Below, piece after piece: positions 15,672 to 24,365 of a DNA stretch of 64,000 bases. A program made the translations under genes and the position numbers. The stretch is from Alloboseaceae bacterium BT-24-1. Its GTDB lineage: Bacteria > Pseudomonadota > Alphaproteobacteria > Rhizobiales > Beijerinckiaceae. The notes beneath the pieces are model-generated. The model did no database searches and had not been told where the DNA came from. It saw only the letters and a program-made list of their open reading frames with translations. The stretch covers positions 221,268-285,267 of the forward strand of contig JAOYTL010000012.1 of assembly GCA_025846845.1 (NCBI GenBank), given 5' to 3'. Within the stretch, counting starts at the first letter, position 1, and each line of letters starts with the position of its first letter.

Positions 15672-16424
15672 TCAGCGCGAGGCGGCGTAATAGGCGAACC
15701 GACGTTCGAGCCCGGCCAGCAACTCGTTGAGGGTGAAGGCGAAGCTGAAGAGCACGAGCAGCAACGCCCAGAAATGCTCCATCAGGAAGTGCGACTGGTA
15801 GATCTCGAACAGCGTGCCGAATCCGACGACGGAGACGAGCAATTGCCCGATGACCACGCCCTTGACGGCGCGGATCATGCCCAGCCGGATGCCCGCCAGG
15901 ATCTCGGGCAGCGCCGCCCAGAGATAGATCCGGCTGAAGGCCTGCCAGCCATTGGCGCCGAAGCTGCGCGCCATCTCGACCAGCGAGGGCGAAATGGCGC
16001 GGACGCCGGCGCGGGTGTTGAGCACGATGATCCACATCGAGAACAGCACGACGACGAGGACGATCGTCGTCTCGCCGAGCCCGAACAGCACCATGATCAC
16101 CGGGACCAGCGCGCTGAGCGGTGCCGAGAGGAAGAGGTTCACCCAGGGCAGGAGCAGCCGGTCGGCGATGACCGAGCGGCCCATCAGGATCCCAAGCGGG
16201 ACGCCGATGCCGATCGCGATGGCATTGCCGAGCAGGAAGGCGCGGCCGGTGATCAGGAGCGCGTCGAGGAACGAAGCGGTCGGGACGATCTCGAAGACGC
16301 GCCAGACGATGCGCGACAACGGCGGCAGGATGAAGCCGGCGTCGGTATGGCCGGCGATCTCCCAGATCACGGCCCAGACGATCAGCGACGTCATCATGGG
16401 AAGGCGGATGCCGGAAATGACCAT
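15672..16424 (-). CDS. ABC transporter permease, NitT/TauT (SsuC) type
   Basis: 250-residue membrane protein with six hydrophobic segments. The family block LVEMARSFGANGWQAFSRIYLWAALPEILAGIRLG (EAA loop near residues 150-185) is characteristic of SsuC/TauC/NrtB-type permeases. Second permease in this operon; the other is at 17258, so the channel is probably a heterodimer. That is less common than the homodimer usual for this class, but known for some aromatic-acid and pyrimidine importers. Confidence 0.86.
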   Translation of the reverse strand: MVISGIRLPMMTSLIVWAVIWEIAGHTDAGFILPPLSRIVWRVFEIVPTASFLDALLITGRAFLLGNAIAIGIGVPLGILMGRSVIADRLLLPWVNLFLSAPLSALVPVIMVLFGLGETTIVLVVVLFSMWIIVLNTRAGVRAISPSLVEMARSFGANGWQAFSRIYLWAALPEILAGIRLGMIRAVKGVVIGQLLVSVVGFGTLFEIYQSHFLMEHFWALLLVLFSFAFTLNELLAGLERRFAYYAASR

Positions 16425-16433
16425 GGCCGCCCC

Positions 16434-17261
16434 CTAGTCCAGGTAGTGCTTGAGCTGCTGCCAGATGTCCTCGACGACATCGAGATAGGCGCTGTCGCGC
16501 CGGATCTTCTCCGGGTCGCCGCCGCGCACGATCTTCGGCTCGATGATCGCCGAGACGCGGCTCGGCCGGCGCGAGAGCAGTGCGATCCGATCGGAGACGT
16601 AGACCGCCTCTTCGATGCTGTGCGTCACGAAGATGAACGACTTGCCCTCGTTGGCGACGAGCTCGAGCAGCTCTTCCTGGAACTTGCGGCGCGTCTGCTC
16701 ATCAACGGCCGAGAACGGCTCGTCCATCAGCACGACCTTGGCGTCGACCGCGAGCGCACGGGCAAGGCCGACGCGCTGGCGCATACCGCCCGAGAGCTCG
16801 TGGGGATATTTCCGCTCGAAGCCCTTGAGGCCGACGCGCGCGATGTGGCGTTCGGCGATCGCCTCGCGCTCGCCATGGGCGATGCCGCGCAACTCGAGCC
16901 CGAAGGCGACATTGCGGATGACGCTCGCCCAGGGCATCAGCGCGAAGTCCTGGAAGACGAAGGCGCGTTCGGGGCCCGGCCCCTTGACCTCGCGGCCGTC
17001 GACGAAGACCTGGCCGCCACTGGCCGGGATCAGGCCGGCGATGATCTTCAGCAGCGTGGTCTTGCCGCAGCCGGACGGGCCGAGCAGGGTCGTCAGCCGG
17101 CCTTCCGGAAAGTCCAGCGATATGCCGCTGAGCGCCTCGACGCCGCCGGCATAGGTCTTCGAGACACTCTTGACCTCGACGATCGGCCGCGTCGCGACAG
17201 GCGGGATCGGCGCGAGACCGGGCGTCTGCCGTGGTTCGGCAGGAGCGATGTTCGGGGTCAT
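16434..17261 (-). CDS. ABC transporter ATP-binding protein, NitT/TauT (SsuB) type
   Basis: 275-residue ATPase. Walker A GPSGCGKTT (about residues 67-75), Q-loop FVFQDFALMPW, signature LSGGMRQRVGLARAL and Walker B VVLMDEPFSAVDEQTR are intact and typical of SsuB/TauB. The start at 17261 was chosen because it overlaps the upstream permease stop (ATGA at 17258-17261) and an N-terminal Pro-rich leader of about 25 residues precedes the ABC domain. A much longer frame exists upstream but reads through the permease gene out of phase and is not coding. Confidence 0.88.
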   Translation of the reverse strand: MTPNIAPAEPRQTPGLAPIPPVATRPIVEVKSVSKTYAGGVEALSGISLDFPEGRLTTLLGPSGCGKTTLLKIIAGLIPASGGQVFVDGREVKGPGPERAFVFQDFALMPWASVIRNVAFGLELRGIAHGEREAIAERHIARVGLKGFERKYPHELSGGMRQRVGLARALAVDAKVVLMDEPFSAVDEQTRRKFQEELLELVANEGKSFIFVTHSIEEAVYVSDRIALLSRRPSRVSAIIEPKIVRGGDPEKIRRDSAYLDVVEDIWQQLKHYLD

Positions 17262-18076
17262 GCGCGGCTCTCCGGTCGGAACAGGGTGAGCTCGATCCTC
17301 TCCAGCAGCTCGATGAACAGGACCGAGAACACGATGATGGCGAGGATGGCCGCGTACATCTTCGGATAGTCGGCGACCGACTGGTTGTAGGAGATCACGT
17401 CGCCGATACCGGTCGGCGTGATCAGCAACTCGGCGAGGATCACGCCGATGAAGGCGGCCGCGCAGCCGAGCCGTAGCCCAGCGAAGATCATCGGGCTCGC
17501 CGCCGGCAGGATGACGAGGCGGATGCTCTGGCTGCGGCTGGCGAGAAAGGACCGGCTCATTTCCAGAAGCGATTTTGGCGTGTTGCGCACCGCGCCCAGC
17601 GTGTTCAGCACGATGACCGGCATCGCCATGATGCAGACGGTCATGATCTTGGCGGTGAGCCCGATGCCGTAGGCGAAGGTCAGGATCGGGATGAGCGCGG
17701 CCAAGGGTGCCGCCTGGGCGATCACGAAGACGGGCGCGATCAGCCATTCCGACGGCTCGTGCAGACCCATCAGCACGCCGAGCGCCACGCCGAGCAGGAC
17801 CGAAACGGCAAGACCGATCACGAGGGGATGGAGCGTGATCAGGAAGGCCTTGTAGAGCGTTCCGTCGGCGATGATCGCACCGAGGCCACCCATGGTTTCG
17901 AGGAAGGTCGGGAAGGCCGGGCTCAATGGAATCCGCCCGGCATATTCCCAAAGCGCGAGCACCGCCGCGAAGGACACCAGCCGCAGGACGAGCGGGTGGA
18001 TCAGCGCATCGCGCCAGTAGCTGGCCGGAGGCTCACGGCGCGCCGGGAGGGCAGAGGCAAGGTCGGAAATCTGCAA
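17258..18076 (-). CDS. ABC transporter permease, NitT/TauT (SsuC) type
   Basis: 272-residue membrane protein with six predicted segments after a short cytoplasmic N-terminus rich in Arg and Pro. The EAA-loop region LLEMSRSFLASRSQSIRLVILPAASP, then MIFAGLRLG, identifies a NitT/TauT-type permease. Starts 94 bp downstream of the binding-protein stop and is coupled to the ATPase by a 4-nt overlap. Confidence 0.86.
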   Translation of the reverse strand: MQISDLASALPARREPPASYWRDALIHPLVLRLVSFAAVLALWEYAGRIPLSPAFPTFLETMGGLGAIIADGTLYKAFLITLHPLVIGLAVSVLLGVALGVLMGLHEPSEWLIAPVFVIAQAAPLAALIPILTFAYGIGLTAKIMTVCIMAMPVIVLNTLGAVRNTPKSLLEMSRSFLASRSQSIRLVILPAASPMIFAGLRLGCAAAFIGVILAELLITPTGIGDVISYNQSVADYPKMYAAILAIIVFSVLFIELLERIELTLFRPESRA

Positions 18077-18170
18077 GGGAGGTCACTCCGCTTGTGAGAG
18101 CCGCAGCGAGGAGCAGGCCGGGCCGGTCATCGCCCGGCATGCCGGTTGGCTGGAGAGGCGCGAGCCCGGC

Positions 18171-19157
18171 CTAGCTGCCCAATGCCTTGCGTGCCCGCTC
18201 GAGCGGCGCGAGATACCAGAAGTCCTCGACCTTCAGTTCTGCCGCCGGCCCCTGCATCTGTCCGGCCTCGGCGTAGAACTCGAAATCGGCCTTCGCGATT
18301 TCGGCGCTGCCGCCGGTCGGCGCATAGACGCCCTCCTTGGTCGCCATCGTGTAGAATTTGGTGATGCCCTCCAGCACCTCCTTGGGCTGGTCGGCCATCA
18401 GCTTGCGCTTGGTGCGCTCCTGCTCGACGATTCCCGGATTGGCCGCCATCTCCTGCCAGAGCCGCAGGAATTCGGTGACGATGACGTCGACCTGCTTCTC
18501 GTTCTTCTTGATCCAGTCGATCTGCCCGAACAGGGTCTCGTCGGAGGCAGGCTCGCTGACGCCGGGGAGGACATGGAAGCGGTCGCCCGCCTTCTCGAGC
18601 AGCAGGTTCTTGTTGGCGAGATCGACGATGGTGGCTTTGATCTGGCCCTTCATCATGCCGATGATCCGATTCTCGGAACCGGGCACATAGCTGCGCTCGC
18701 CGAACTGGATGCCTTCGCGCTTGGCGATGATGTTGCCGATGGCCTCGGTCCCCGTCGCGCGGGCGTGGAAGGTGATCGGCTGGCCGTTCATGTCCTTCCA
18801 CGATTTGTAGGACTTGTCGGCGACCGGGAAGAAGACCAGCCGCGTGCCCTGGAAGAGCACGCGCAGCGGCGCCTTGCTCTTCTGGACCACGGCATAGGGC
18901 GTGCCGATGCCGAGATCCGCCTGGCCGTTGATCACGGCCTGGATGGCGAGATCCTCCTTCGAGAAATGCGTCACCTGATAGTCGACGCCTTTCTCCTTGG
19001 CGCGCTCGAGCGCGACGATCATCGCAAGCGTCTCGGTCGACAGCACGTCTCCGAGCGCCACCCGGACCTTGCTCTGCGCCTGCGCGGCCACGCTCCCGAC
19101 CGTCAGGGCGGCAGCGACGGCGAACACGGCGGACAGCCTTCTTCCCAAGAGCTTCAT
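18171..19157 (-). CDS. ABC transporter substrate-binding protein, NitT/TauT (SsuA/TauA) type
   Basis: 328-residue periplasmic protein. The signal peptide is MKLLGRRLSAVFAVAAALTV, with cleavage near AAQAQS. The mature chain begins KVRVALGDVLSTETLAMIVAL and contains the FQGTRLVFFPV and GIQFGERSYVPGSE strands of class II periplasmic binding proteins such as TauA/SsuA and phthalate-type binders. The ATG at 19157 has a strong GGGAGGAG site; a longer in-frame start at 19208 would have no such site and would overlap the operator at 19206-19226. First gene of the operon, divergent from the GntR gene. Confidence 0.87.
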   Translation of the reverse strand: MKLLGRRLSAVFAVAAALTVGSVAAQAQSKVRVALGDVLSTETLAMIVALERAKEKGVDYQVTHFSKEDLAIQAVINGQADLGIGTPYAVVQKSKAPLRVLFQGTRLVFFPVADKSYKSWKDMNGQPITFHARATGTEAIGNIIAKREGIQFGERSYVPGSENRIIGMMKGQIKATIVDLANKNLLLEKAGDRFHVLPGVSEPASDETLFGQIDWIKKNEKQVDVIVTEFLRLWQEMAANPGIVEQERTKRKLMADQPKEVLEGITKFYTMATKEGVYAPTGGSAEIAKADFEFYAEAGQMQGPAAELKVEDFWYLAPLERARKALGS

Positions 19158-19205
19158 GACGACTCCTCCCAGAGTTCGGTTTGGTCTTTTCGCGCGATCT
19201 GGTCG

Positions 19206-19226
19206 CAACCAATTTTATTTTGGGCA
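19206..19226. promoter_or_regulatory. Candidate GntR operator, binding-protein side
   Basis: Sequence of the form CAACCA-ATTTTATTT-TGGGCA, 49 bp upstream of the binding-protein start. The left half and the TGG of the right half match the operator at 19309-19329 with the same 9-nt spacer. Two such sites flanking a divergent promoter region suggest joint repression of both transcripts. Confidence 0.6.
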
Positions 19227-19308
19227 GTGTCATGCCCTAGATTGATCCTGTCAAGGCAAAGGTAACCTCTGAAATGAGCGGAATTTCGGTTCGAAAACCT
19301 GATTGTTT

Positions 19309-19329
19309 CAACCAATTTCAAAATGGTTG
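19309..19329. promoter_or_regulatory. Candidate GntR operator, regulator side
   Basis: Inverted repeat CAACCA (19309-19314) and TGGTTG (19324-19329) around a 9-nt A/T-rich spacer, 31 bp upstream of the chosen start of the gntR-type gene. It shares CAACCAATTT and TGG in register with the site at 19206-19226. Location fits autorepression. Confidence 0.65.
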
Positions 19330-19359
19330 CAATCGCCGCTCATCCGTGGAATCAAGGCG

Positions 19360-20082
19360 ATGTCACTCACCACCGGTCGCCGCATGATGGATCAGACAGT
19401 CGCTTCTCCACCCGATGCCGCCGTCTCGGGCGTCCTGACGCAGCTCTATGGTTTTCTTTCTGCGGCGAGGCTGCCGGATGACGGGCGCCTGCCGCCGGAG
19501 CGGGAGCTCGCCGAACTCCTCGGCGTCAAGCGCGCCGAGCTGCGCAAGGGCCTGGCGGTGCTCGAGCGCGAAGGCCAGCTCTGGCGCCATGTCGGCAAGG
19601 GCACCTTTGTCGGGCCGCGGCCGCCGCAATTGCTGGACATCTCGGATCTGGCGCAGCGCAGCAATCCGCTTCAGGTGATGAAGGCGCGCATCGGCCTCGA
19701 GCCTGAACTTGCCCGCCTTGCCGCGATCAACGCCACGGCGGCCGAGGTCACCACGCTCGCCGAACTGAATACCGCCTGCCGCGCTTCGACGACCTGGCGC
19801 GAATACGAGGCCTACGACGCGCGCTTCCACCATCAGATCGCCGAGGCTGCGCATAACCCGATCCTGCTCGCGCTGCTCGAAACGCTGAACGCCGTGCGCC
19901 GCGCTGTCACCTGGGGGCGGCCACGGCCGAGCCACAGCAGCCCGCCGGCCGATCACCATAGTTTCGACGACCATGACCGGATCGTCGACGCCATCGCCCA
20001 CCGGGAACCCGCGGGGGCCGCCGACGCGATGCGCCGGCATCTTCAGAACGTCGAGGACCGGCTGATCGGGCGCTCGCCATGA
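19360..20082 (+). CDS. GntR-family (FadR/FCD-type) transcriptional regulator
   Basis: About 240 residues from the ATG at 19360. The winged HTH (LPPERELAELLGVKRAELRKGLAVLEREGQLWRHVGKGTFVG) is clear. The C-terminal all-helical FCD ligand domain follows, with the metal-site pattern of Asp in YDARFHHQI and His in DDHDRIVDAI and DAMRRHL. Starts at 19303 (TTG) and 19384/19387 (ATG) are alternatives; 19303 would lie upstream of the operator palindrome and so is unlikely. Divergent from the NitT/TauT operon, which it probably represses until its carboxylate-type effector binds. Confidence 0.85.
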   Translation: MSLTTGRRMMDQTVASPPDAAVSGVLTQLYGFLSAARLPDDGRLPPERELAELLGVKRAELRKGLAVLEREGQLWRHVGKGTFVGPRPPQLLDISDLAQRSNPLQVMKARIGLEPELARLAAINATAAEVTTLAELNTACRASTTWREYEAYDARFHHQIAEAAHNPILLALLETLNAVRRAVTWGRPRPSHSSPPADHHSFDDHDRIVDAIAHREPAGAADAMRRHLQNVEDRLIGRSP

Positions 20083-20365
20083 GACAAAGAGCGTCCCGAA
20101 AGGGCCGTCTCGCCACGGGGCAAGCTCTTCACTCTGTGCAAACCTGCCCGGCGCCCGCTACGGAAGTTCGCGGGATCGCCGCTGATGGCATGAGGCGGCA
20201 TCAGGAATAGCCGCGCGCAGGTCCGCAACGGCTGGGACCCGACCTCCTGCATTCCTCTCTTGATGTCCGCTTCCTGGCGACTGGCCGATGTCGACGCTCG
20301 GCGCATTTCACCAAGCCGAGCGCTGGGCGCTCGTGGCCCTTGTCGGCCGCCCGATCGAGGTCATC
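20083..20365. other. Intergenic gap between convergent genes
   Basis: About 280 bp between the convergent gntR-type and aldehyde dehydrogenase genes. It holds an 8-bp hairpin CGCTCGGC/GCCGAGCG (20295-20302 and 20315-20322) with no T-run. I see no supportable gene here. Confidence 0.5.
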
Positions 20366-21805
20366 TCACGTCGAGATGAAATGCGTGAGCTTGACGTTGA
20401 GATAATCCTGGATCGCCTGCCGGCCGCCTTCGCGCCCCATGCCGGAATGATTGATGCCGCCAAACGGCGCCTCGGCATGGGCGATCATGAAGGTGTTGAC
20501 CCCGACCATGCCGGCGTGGAGGCCGGCGCTCAACGCCTCGGCATGGCGCTGGCTGGACGTGAAGCCGTAGGCGGCGAGCCCGTAGGGCGTCGAGTTCGCC
20601 CGTTCGAGCGCGTCGTCGAAATCACGGAAGGTGGCGATCGGCGCGAGCGGGCCAAAGGGTTCGTCGCGCATGATGCGGGCGTCATCGGGTATATCGGCGA
20701 AGACGGTCGGCTCGAAATAGAAGCCCTTATTGCGGCCGGCGGGTCGTCGTCCGCCAGTGAGGCGACGCGCGCCCGAGGCTTCGGTATCGGCCGAGAGCAT
20801 CTCGATCCGATTGCGCTGGCTGGCGAGCGTCAGCGGCCCCATCGTCGTTGCCCGGTCCTGGCTGTCGCCTAACATCAGGGCCTCGGCCGCCTTGACCATG
20901 CCGCTGGCGAAGCGCTCGGCCAGGCTCTCATGCACGTAGAAGCGGTTGGGCGCGATGCAGACCTGGCCGGCATTGCGGAATTTGAACTGCGCACACAGCA
21001 TCGCCGCGTTGTCGACGTCGGCGTCCTCGCAGATCACGACGGGTGCATGGCCGCCGAGCTCCATCGAGCAGCGCTTGACGGTCCTGGCCGCCTCGGCGAG
21101 CAGCATCTGGCCGACGCGCGTCGAGCCGGTCAGCGAGATTTTTCGTACCTCCTCTGCCGCCATCAGGGCCGGCGTGATCGTCTCGGCCGGGCCGAAGAGC
21201 ATCTGGACGGTGCCGGCGGGCGCGCCGCCTTCGACGCAGGCCTCCGCGATCAGCGTCGAGGTCAGCGGCGTCTGCTCGGACGGCCGGCAGATGATCGGGC
21301 AGCCGGCAGCGAGCGCCGGCGCGATCTTGCGCGCCAGCAGGTTGATCGGAAAATTCCAGGCGGTGAAGGCGGCGACGATCCCGACCGGTTCCAGCGCCGT
21401 CGCGAGGCGACCGCCCTGGCGCGAGGGGATCGTCTCGCCGAAGAGCCGTTCGGCCTCGCCGGCGAACCAGTCGAACTGCTCGATCGCGATCAGCACCTCG
21501 CCTTCCGACTGGGCGATCGGGCGGCCGATCTCGTGCGAGAGCGCACTCGCCAGTGCGCCCTTGCGCGCCTCCATCGCCCGGGCGATGCCGCGCAACACCT
21601 TGGCCCGCTCCCAGCCATGCACTTTCGACCAGGTCTTGAGCGCGGCACGGGCGTGATGGAGCGACTCCTCGACCTCGGCCGCACCGGCGCGAGGAGCCGT
21701 CCAGAGCTGCTCCTCCGTGCAGGGATTGAGAACGGAAAGCGGCGGCAGCGCGGTGGCCGTCCGGAACTCGCCGCCGATGAGGAGCTTGGGCTCAAGGTTG
21801 GACAT
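20366..21805 (-). CDS. NAD(P)-dependent aldehyde dehydrogenase (succinate-/2-oxoglutarate-semialdehyde dehydrogenase-like)
   Basis: 479-residue soluble enzyme. FTAWNFPINLLARKIAPALAAGC, the catalytic-Glu motif MELGGHAPV and the catalytic-Cys motif NAGQVCIAPNRFY are all intact, as in GabD and alpha-ketoglutaric semialdehyde dehydrogenases. Start at 21805 has GGAGAG upstream; an earlier GTG at 21826 is possible. It ends the operon after an IlvD/Edd dehydratase, which fits a non-phosphorylative sugar-acid route ending in 2-oxoglutarate semialdehyde. That assignment is inference. Confidence 0.86.
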   Translation of the reverse strand: MSNLEPKLLIGGEFRTATALPPLSVLNPCTEEQLWTAPRAGAAEVEESLHHARAALKTWSKVHGWERAKVLRGIARAMEARKGALASALSHEIGRPIAQSEGEVLIAIEQFDWFAGEAERLFGETIPSRQGGRLATALEPVGIVAAFTAWNFPINLLARKIAPALAAGCPIICRPSEQTPLTSTLIAEACVEGGAPAGTVQMLFGPAETITPALMAAEEVRKISLTGSTRVGQMLLAEAARTVKRCSMELGGHAPVVICEDADVDNAAMLCAQFKFRNAGQVCIAPNRFYVHESLAERFASGMVKAAEALMLGDSQDRATTMGPLTLASQRNRIEMLSADTEASGARRLTGGRRPAGRNKGFYFEPTVFADIPDDARIMRDEPFGPLAPIATFRDFDDALERANSTPYGLAAYGFTSSQRHAEALSAGLHAGMVGVNTFMIAHAEAPFGGINHSGMGREGGRQAIQDYLNVKLTHFIST

Positions 21806-21822
21806 CGGTCTCTCCAGCACGG

Positions 21823-23547
21823 TCACAGGATGTCCGGCTCGCCGACGGGCGCGCCGAACGAGGTTTCAAGGAAATCGAAGTCGCAGCCTTCATGGGCCTG
21901 GCCGATATGGCGCGAGAACATCCAGCCATAGCCGCGCTCGAAGCGCGGTTCGGGCAGTCGCAGCGCGGCGCGCCGGTGCGCGAGCTCGGCCTCGTCGACA
22001 CAGAGATCGATGCTGCGGGCCGCGACATCGACGCGGATGAGATCGCCGCTGCGAACGAGGGCAAGCGGTCCGCCGATATGGGCCTCCGGCGAGACATGCA
22101 GGATGCAGGCGCCGTAGCTCGTGCCGGACATGCGCGCATCGGAGACGCGCAGCATGTCGCGCACGCCCTGCTTCAGCAGCTTCTTCGGAATCGGCAGCAT
22201 TCCCCATTCCGGCATGCCCGGACCGCCTTGCGGGCCGGCGCCGCGCATCACCAGGATCGTGTCGGCGGTCACGGGCAGGTCGGGGTCGTCGATCTCGGCC
22301 TTCATCTGCGCATAGCTGTCGAAGACCAGGGCGGGGCCGGTTTGGTCGAGCAGATGCGGCTCGGCCGCCGAGGGCTTCATCACGCAGCCTTCAGGCGCGA
22401 TGTTGCCGTAGAGCACGGCCAGCGCAGGCTCGGTCGAGACCGGGTTGTCCAGGGGCCGGATAACGTCGTCGTTCCAGATCGGCGCATCTTCGATCGCAGC
22501 GCCGAGGGTGCGGCCTTCGACAGTCGCGGCGTCGAGAGCAAGGTGCCGCGCAAGGCGGTTCATCAGCCCGGACAGGCCGCCGGCATAGTAAAAGTCCTCC
22601 ATCAGATAGCGCTCGCCGGAGGGGCGGATATTCGCCAGCACGGGCACGCGCCGGCTCGCCACCTCGAAATCGGCGAGGCCGATGTCCTGGCCGGCCCGGC
22701 GCGCCATCGCGATGAGGTGGATGATCGCGTTGGTCGAACATCCCATCGCCATGGCGACAGTGATGGCGTTCTCGAACGAGGCGCGCGACAGCACGGCCGT
22801 CGGCCGCAGGTCCTCGCCGACCATCGCGACGATGCGCCGGCCGGTCTCGGTCGCCATGCGGATATGACTGGAATCGGCGGCGGGAATCGAGGAGGCGCCC
22901 GAGAGCGTCAGCCCCATCGCCTCGGCGATCGCCGTCATCGTGCTGGCCGTGCCCATCGTCATGCAGTGGCCATAGGAGCGCGCGATGCCGGCCTCGACCG
23001 CCTGCCATTCCTGCGCATCGATCCTGCCGGCGCGGCGGTCGTCCCAATACTTCCAGGCGTCGGAGCCGGAGCCGAGCACCTCGCCGCGCAGATTGCCGCG
23101 CAGCATCGGCCCGGCCGGCAGGAAGACCGCCGGGAGGTCGGCGCTGATCGCGCCGAGGATGAGGCCGGGCGTGGTCTTGTCGCAGCCGCCCATCAGCACC
23201 GCGCCATCGACCGGATGCGAGCGCAGCAGTTCCTCGGTCTCCATCGCGAGGAGGTTGCGATAGAGCATCGTCGTCGGCTTGACGAAATTCTCTGAGAGCG
23301 AGATCGCCGGAAGCTCCAGTGGAAAGCCGCCGGCCTGCAGCACGCCCCGCTTCACGTCCTCGACGCGCTGGCGGAAATGCGCGTGGCAGGGGTTGATGTC
23401 CGACCAGGTGTTGACGATCGCGATGACCGGGCGGCCGTTCCAGTCCGACGCGCCATAGCCCATCTGCATCAGGCGCGAACGATGGCCGAAGCCGCGAAGA
23501 TCGTCGGTGTCGAACCAGCGGGCGCTGCGAAGCGGCTTTCCCGTCAT
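21823..23547 (-). CDS. IlvD/Edd-family sugar-acid dehydratase (L-arabinonate dehydratase-like)
   Basis: 574-residue dehydratase. The three Fe-S ligand motifs are visible: NPCH (about residue 54), MGGCDKTTPG (about 122) and GHCMTMGTASTM (about 195). MKAEIDDPDLPV and the C-terminal GGPLALVRSGDLIRVD block are typical of the pentonate/hexonate dehydratase group rather than of the branched-chain biosynthetic IlvD. It would remove water from a sugar acid to give a 2-keto-3-deoxy acid. The start overlaps the stop of the SDR gene, showing coupling. Confidence 0.87.
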   Translation of the reverse strand: MTGKPLRSARWFDTDDLRGFGHRSRLMQMGYGASDWNGRPVIAIVNTWSDINPCHAHFRQRVEDVKRGVLQAGGFPLELPAISLSENFVKPTTMLYRNLLAMETEELLRSHPVDGAVLMGGCDKTTPGLILGAISADLPAVFLPAGPMLRGNLRGEVLGSGSDAWKYWDDRRAGRIDAQEWQAVEAGIARSYGHCMTMGTASTMTAIAEAMGLTLSGASSIPAADSSHIRMATETGRRIVAMVGEDLRPTAVLSRASFENAITVAMAMGCSTNAIIHLIAMARRAGQDIGLADFEVASRRVPVLANIRPSGERYLMEDFYYAGGLSGLMNRLARHLALDAATVEGRTLGAAIEDAPIWNDDVIRPLDNPVSTEPALAVLYGNIAPEGCVMKPSAAEPHLLDQTGPALVFDSYAQMKAEIDDPDLPVTADTILVMRGAGPQGGPGMPEWGMLPIPKKLLKQGVRDMLRVSDARMSGTSYGACILHVSPEAHIGGPLALVRSGDLIRVDVAARSIDLCVDEAELAHRRAALRLPEPRFERGYGWMFSRHIGQAHEGCDFDFLETSFGAPVGEPDIL

Positions 23548-24365
23548 TGGCTCGCCGTCACGCCGCCGTCGATATAGACGATCTGGCCGGTCATGTAGCT
23601 GCCGGCCGGCGCCGCGAAGGTGATGACCTGCCCGACGACCTCGACGGGATCGCCGATCCGGCCGAGCGGATTGCGATCGAGGATGAAGTCGCGGAAGCCC
23701 TCGCGCTCGAGGTGAGGGCGGATCCGCTCGGACTGGATGAAGGTCGGCGCGACACCGTTGACGGTGATGTTGTGCTCGGCGAGTTCCATCGCGTGCTGCT
23801 TGACCAGCATGACGAGGCCACCCTTGGTGGCGCAGTAGGCCGAGTAGCCGCGATTGCGCAGCGCCAGTTGCGAGCGCACCGAGAGCAGGTGGATCTGGCG
23901 GCCGCCCCTGCCCTGCGCGATCTGATGGCGGGCCACCGCTTGGCCCAGGAACATCGCCGATTTGAGGTTGATCTCGTAGACGTCGTCGAAGGTTTGCTCA
24001 TCGACATCCATCAGCCGCTGCTCGCGCTGGATGCCGACGCAGTTGACGAGCACGTCGATGCCGCCCATCGCCTCGGCGGCACGGTCGGTCGCCGCCGCGA
24101 TCGCGGCCGGATAGCGCGCATCGAGCTCGAAGCCATGGGTCTCGACGCCCTGCCCGCGCAGCCTGTCCGCCAACGCTTGCGCCTTGGCCCCGCTGGGTCC
24201 GGCGATGGCGACATGGGCGCCGTGCCGCGTCATCGCCAAGGCGATCGCCTCGCCCAGCGCACCGTAGCCGCCGGGTAGAAAGACGCGCAGTCCGCGGATG
24301 GTAAAAAGCCGATCGATCGCGTCGAGGTCGATCTGTGGCGTCAGGTGCGCTTCGGGCCGGTTCAT
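23544..24365 (-). CDS. SDR-family dehydrogenase, sugar/gluconate dehydrogenase-like
   Basis: 273-residue classical SDR. The cofactor-binding turn GGYGALG, NCVG, the catalytic Ser in HLLSVRSQ and YSAYCATK (Tyr and Lys of YxxxK) are present, as is the C-terminal MTGQIVYIDGG. Likely oxidises a sugar, sugar lactone precursor or deoxy-keto acid before or after the dehydratase step. Overlaps by 4 nt with the downstream dehydratase and the upstream ATPase gene. Confidence 0.86.
   Translation of the reverse strand: MNRPEAHLTPQIDLDAIDRLFTIRGLRVFLPGGYGALGEAIALAMTRHGAHVAIAGPSGAKAQALADRLRGQGVETHGFELDARYPAAIAAATDRAAEAMGGIDVLVNCVGIQREQRLMDVDEQTFDDVYEINLKSAMFLGQAVARHQIAQGRGGRQIHLLSVRSQLALRNRGYSAYCATKGGLVMLVKQHAMELAEHNITVNGVAPTFIQSERIRPHLEREGFRDFILDRNPLGRIGDPVEVVGQVITFAAPAGSYMTGQIVYIDGGVTASQ

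Noticed and set aside
14799..17369. 856-codon plus-strand frame
   Set aside because: It lies opposite the FAH, permease and ATPase genes, has low-complexity Asp/Glu/Arg composition and no family motifs; an artefact of high GC.
17262..17951. N-terminal extension of the SsuB-type ATPase
   Set aside because: The extra residues are an out-of-phase reading of the overlapping permease gene; the ATPase starts at 17261 with an ATGA overlap.
20295..20322. Terminator for the GntR or ALDH gene
   Set aside because: The hairpin is real but has no T-run on either strand and a 12-nt loop; kept only as a note.
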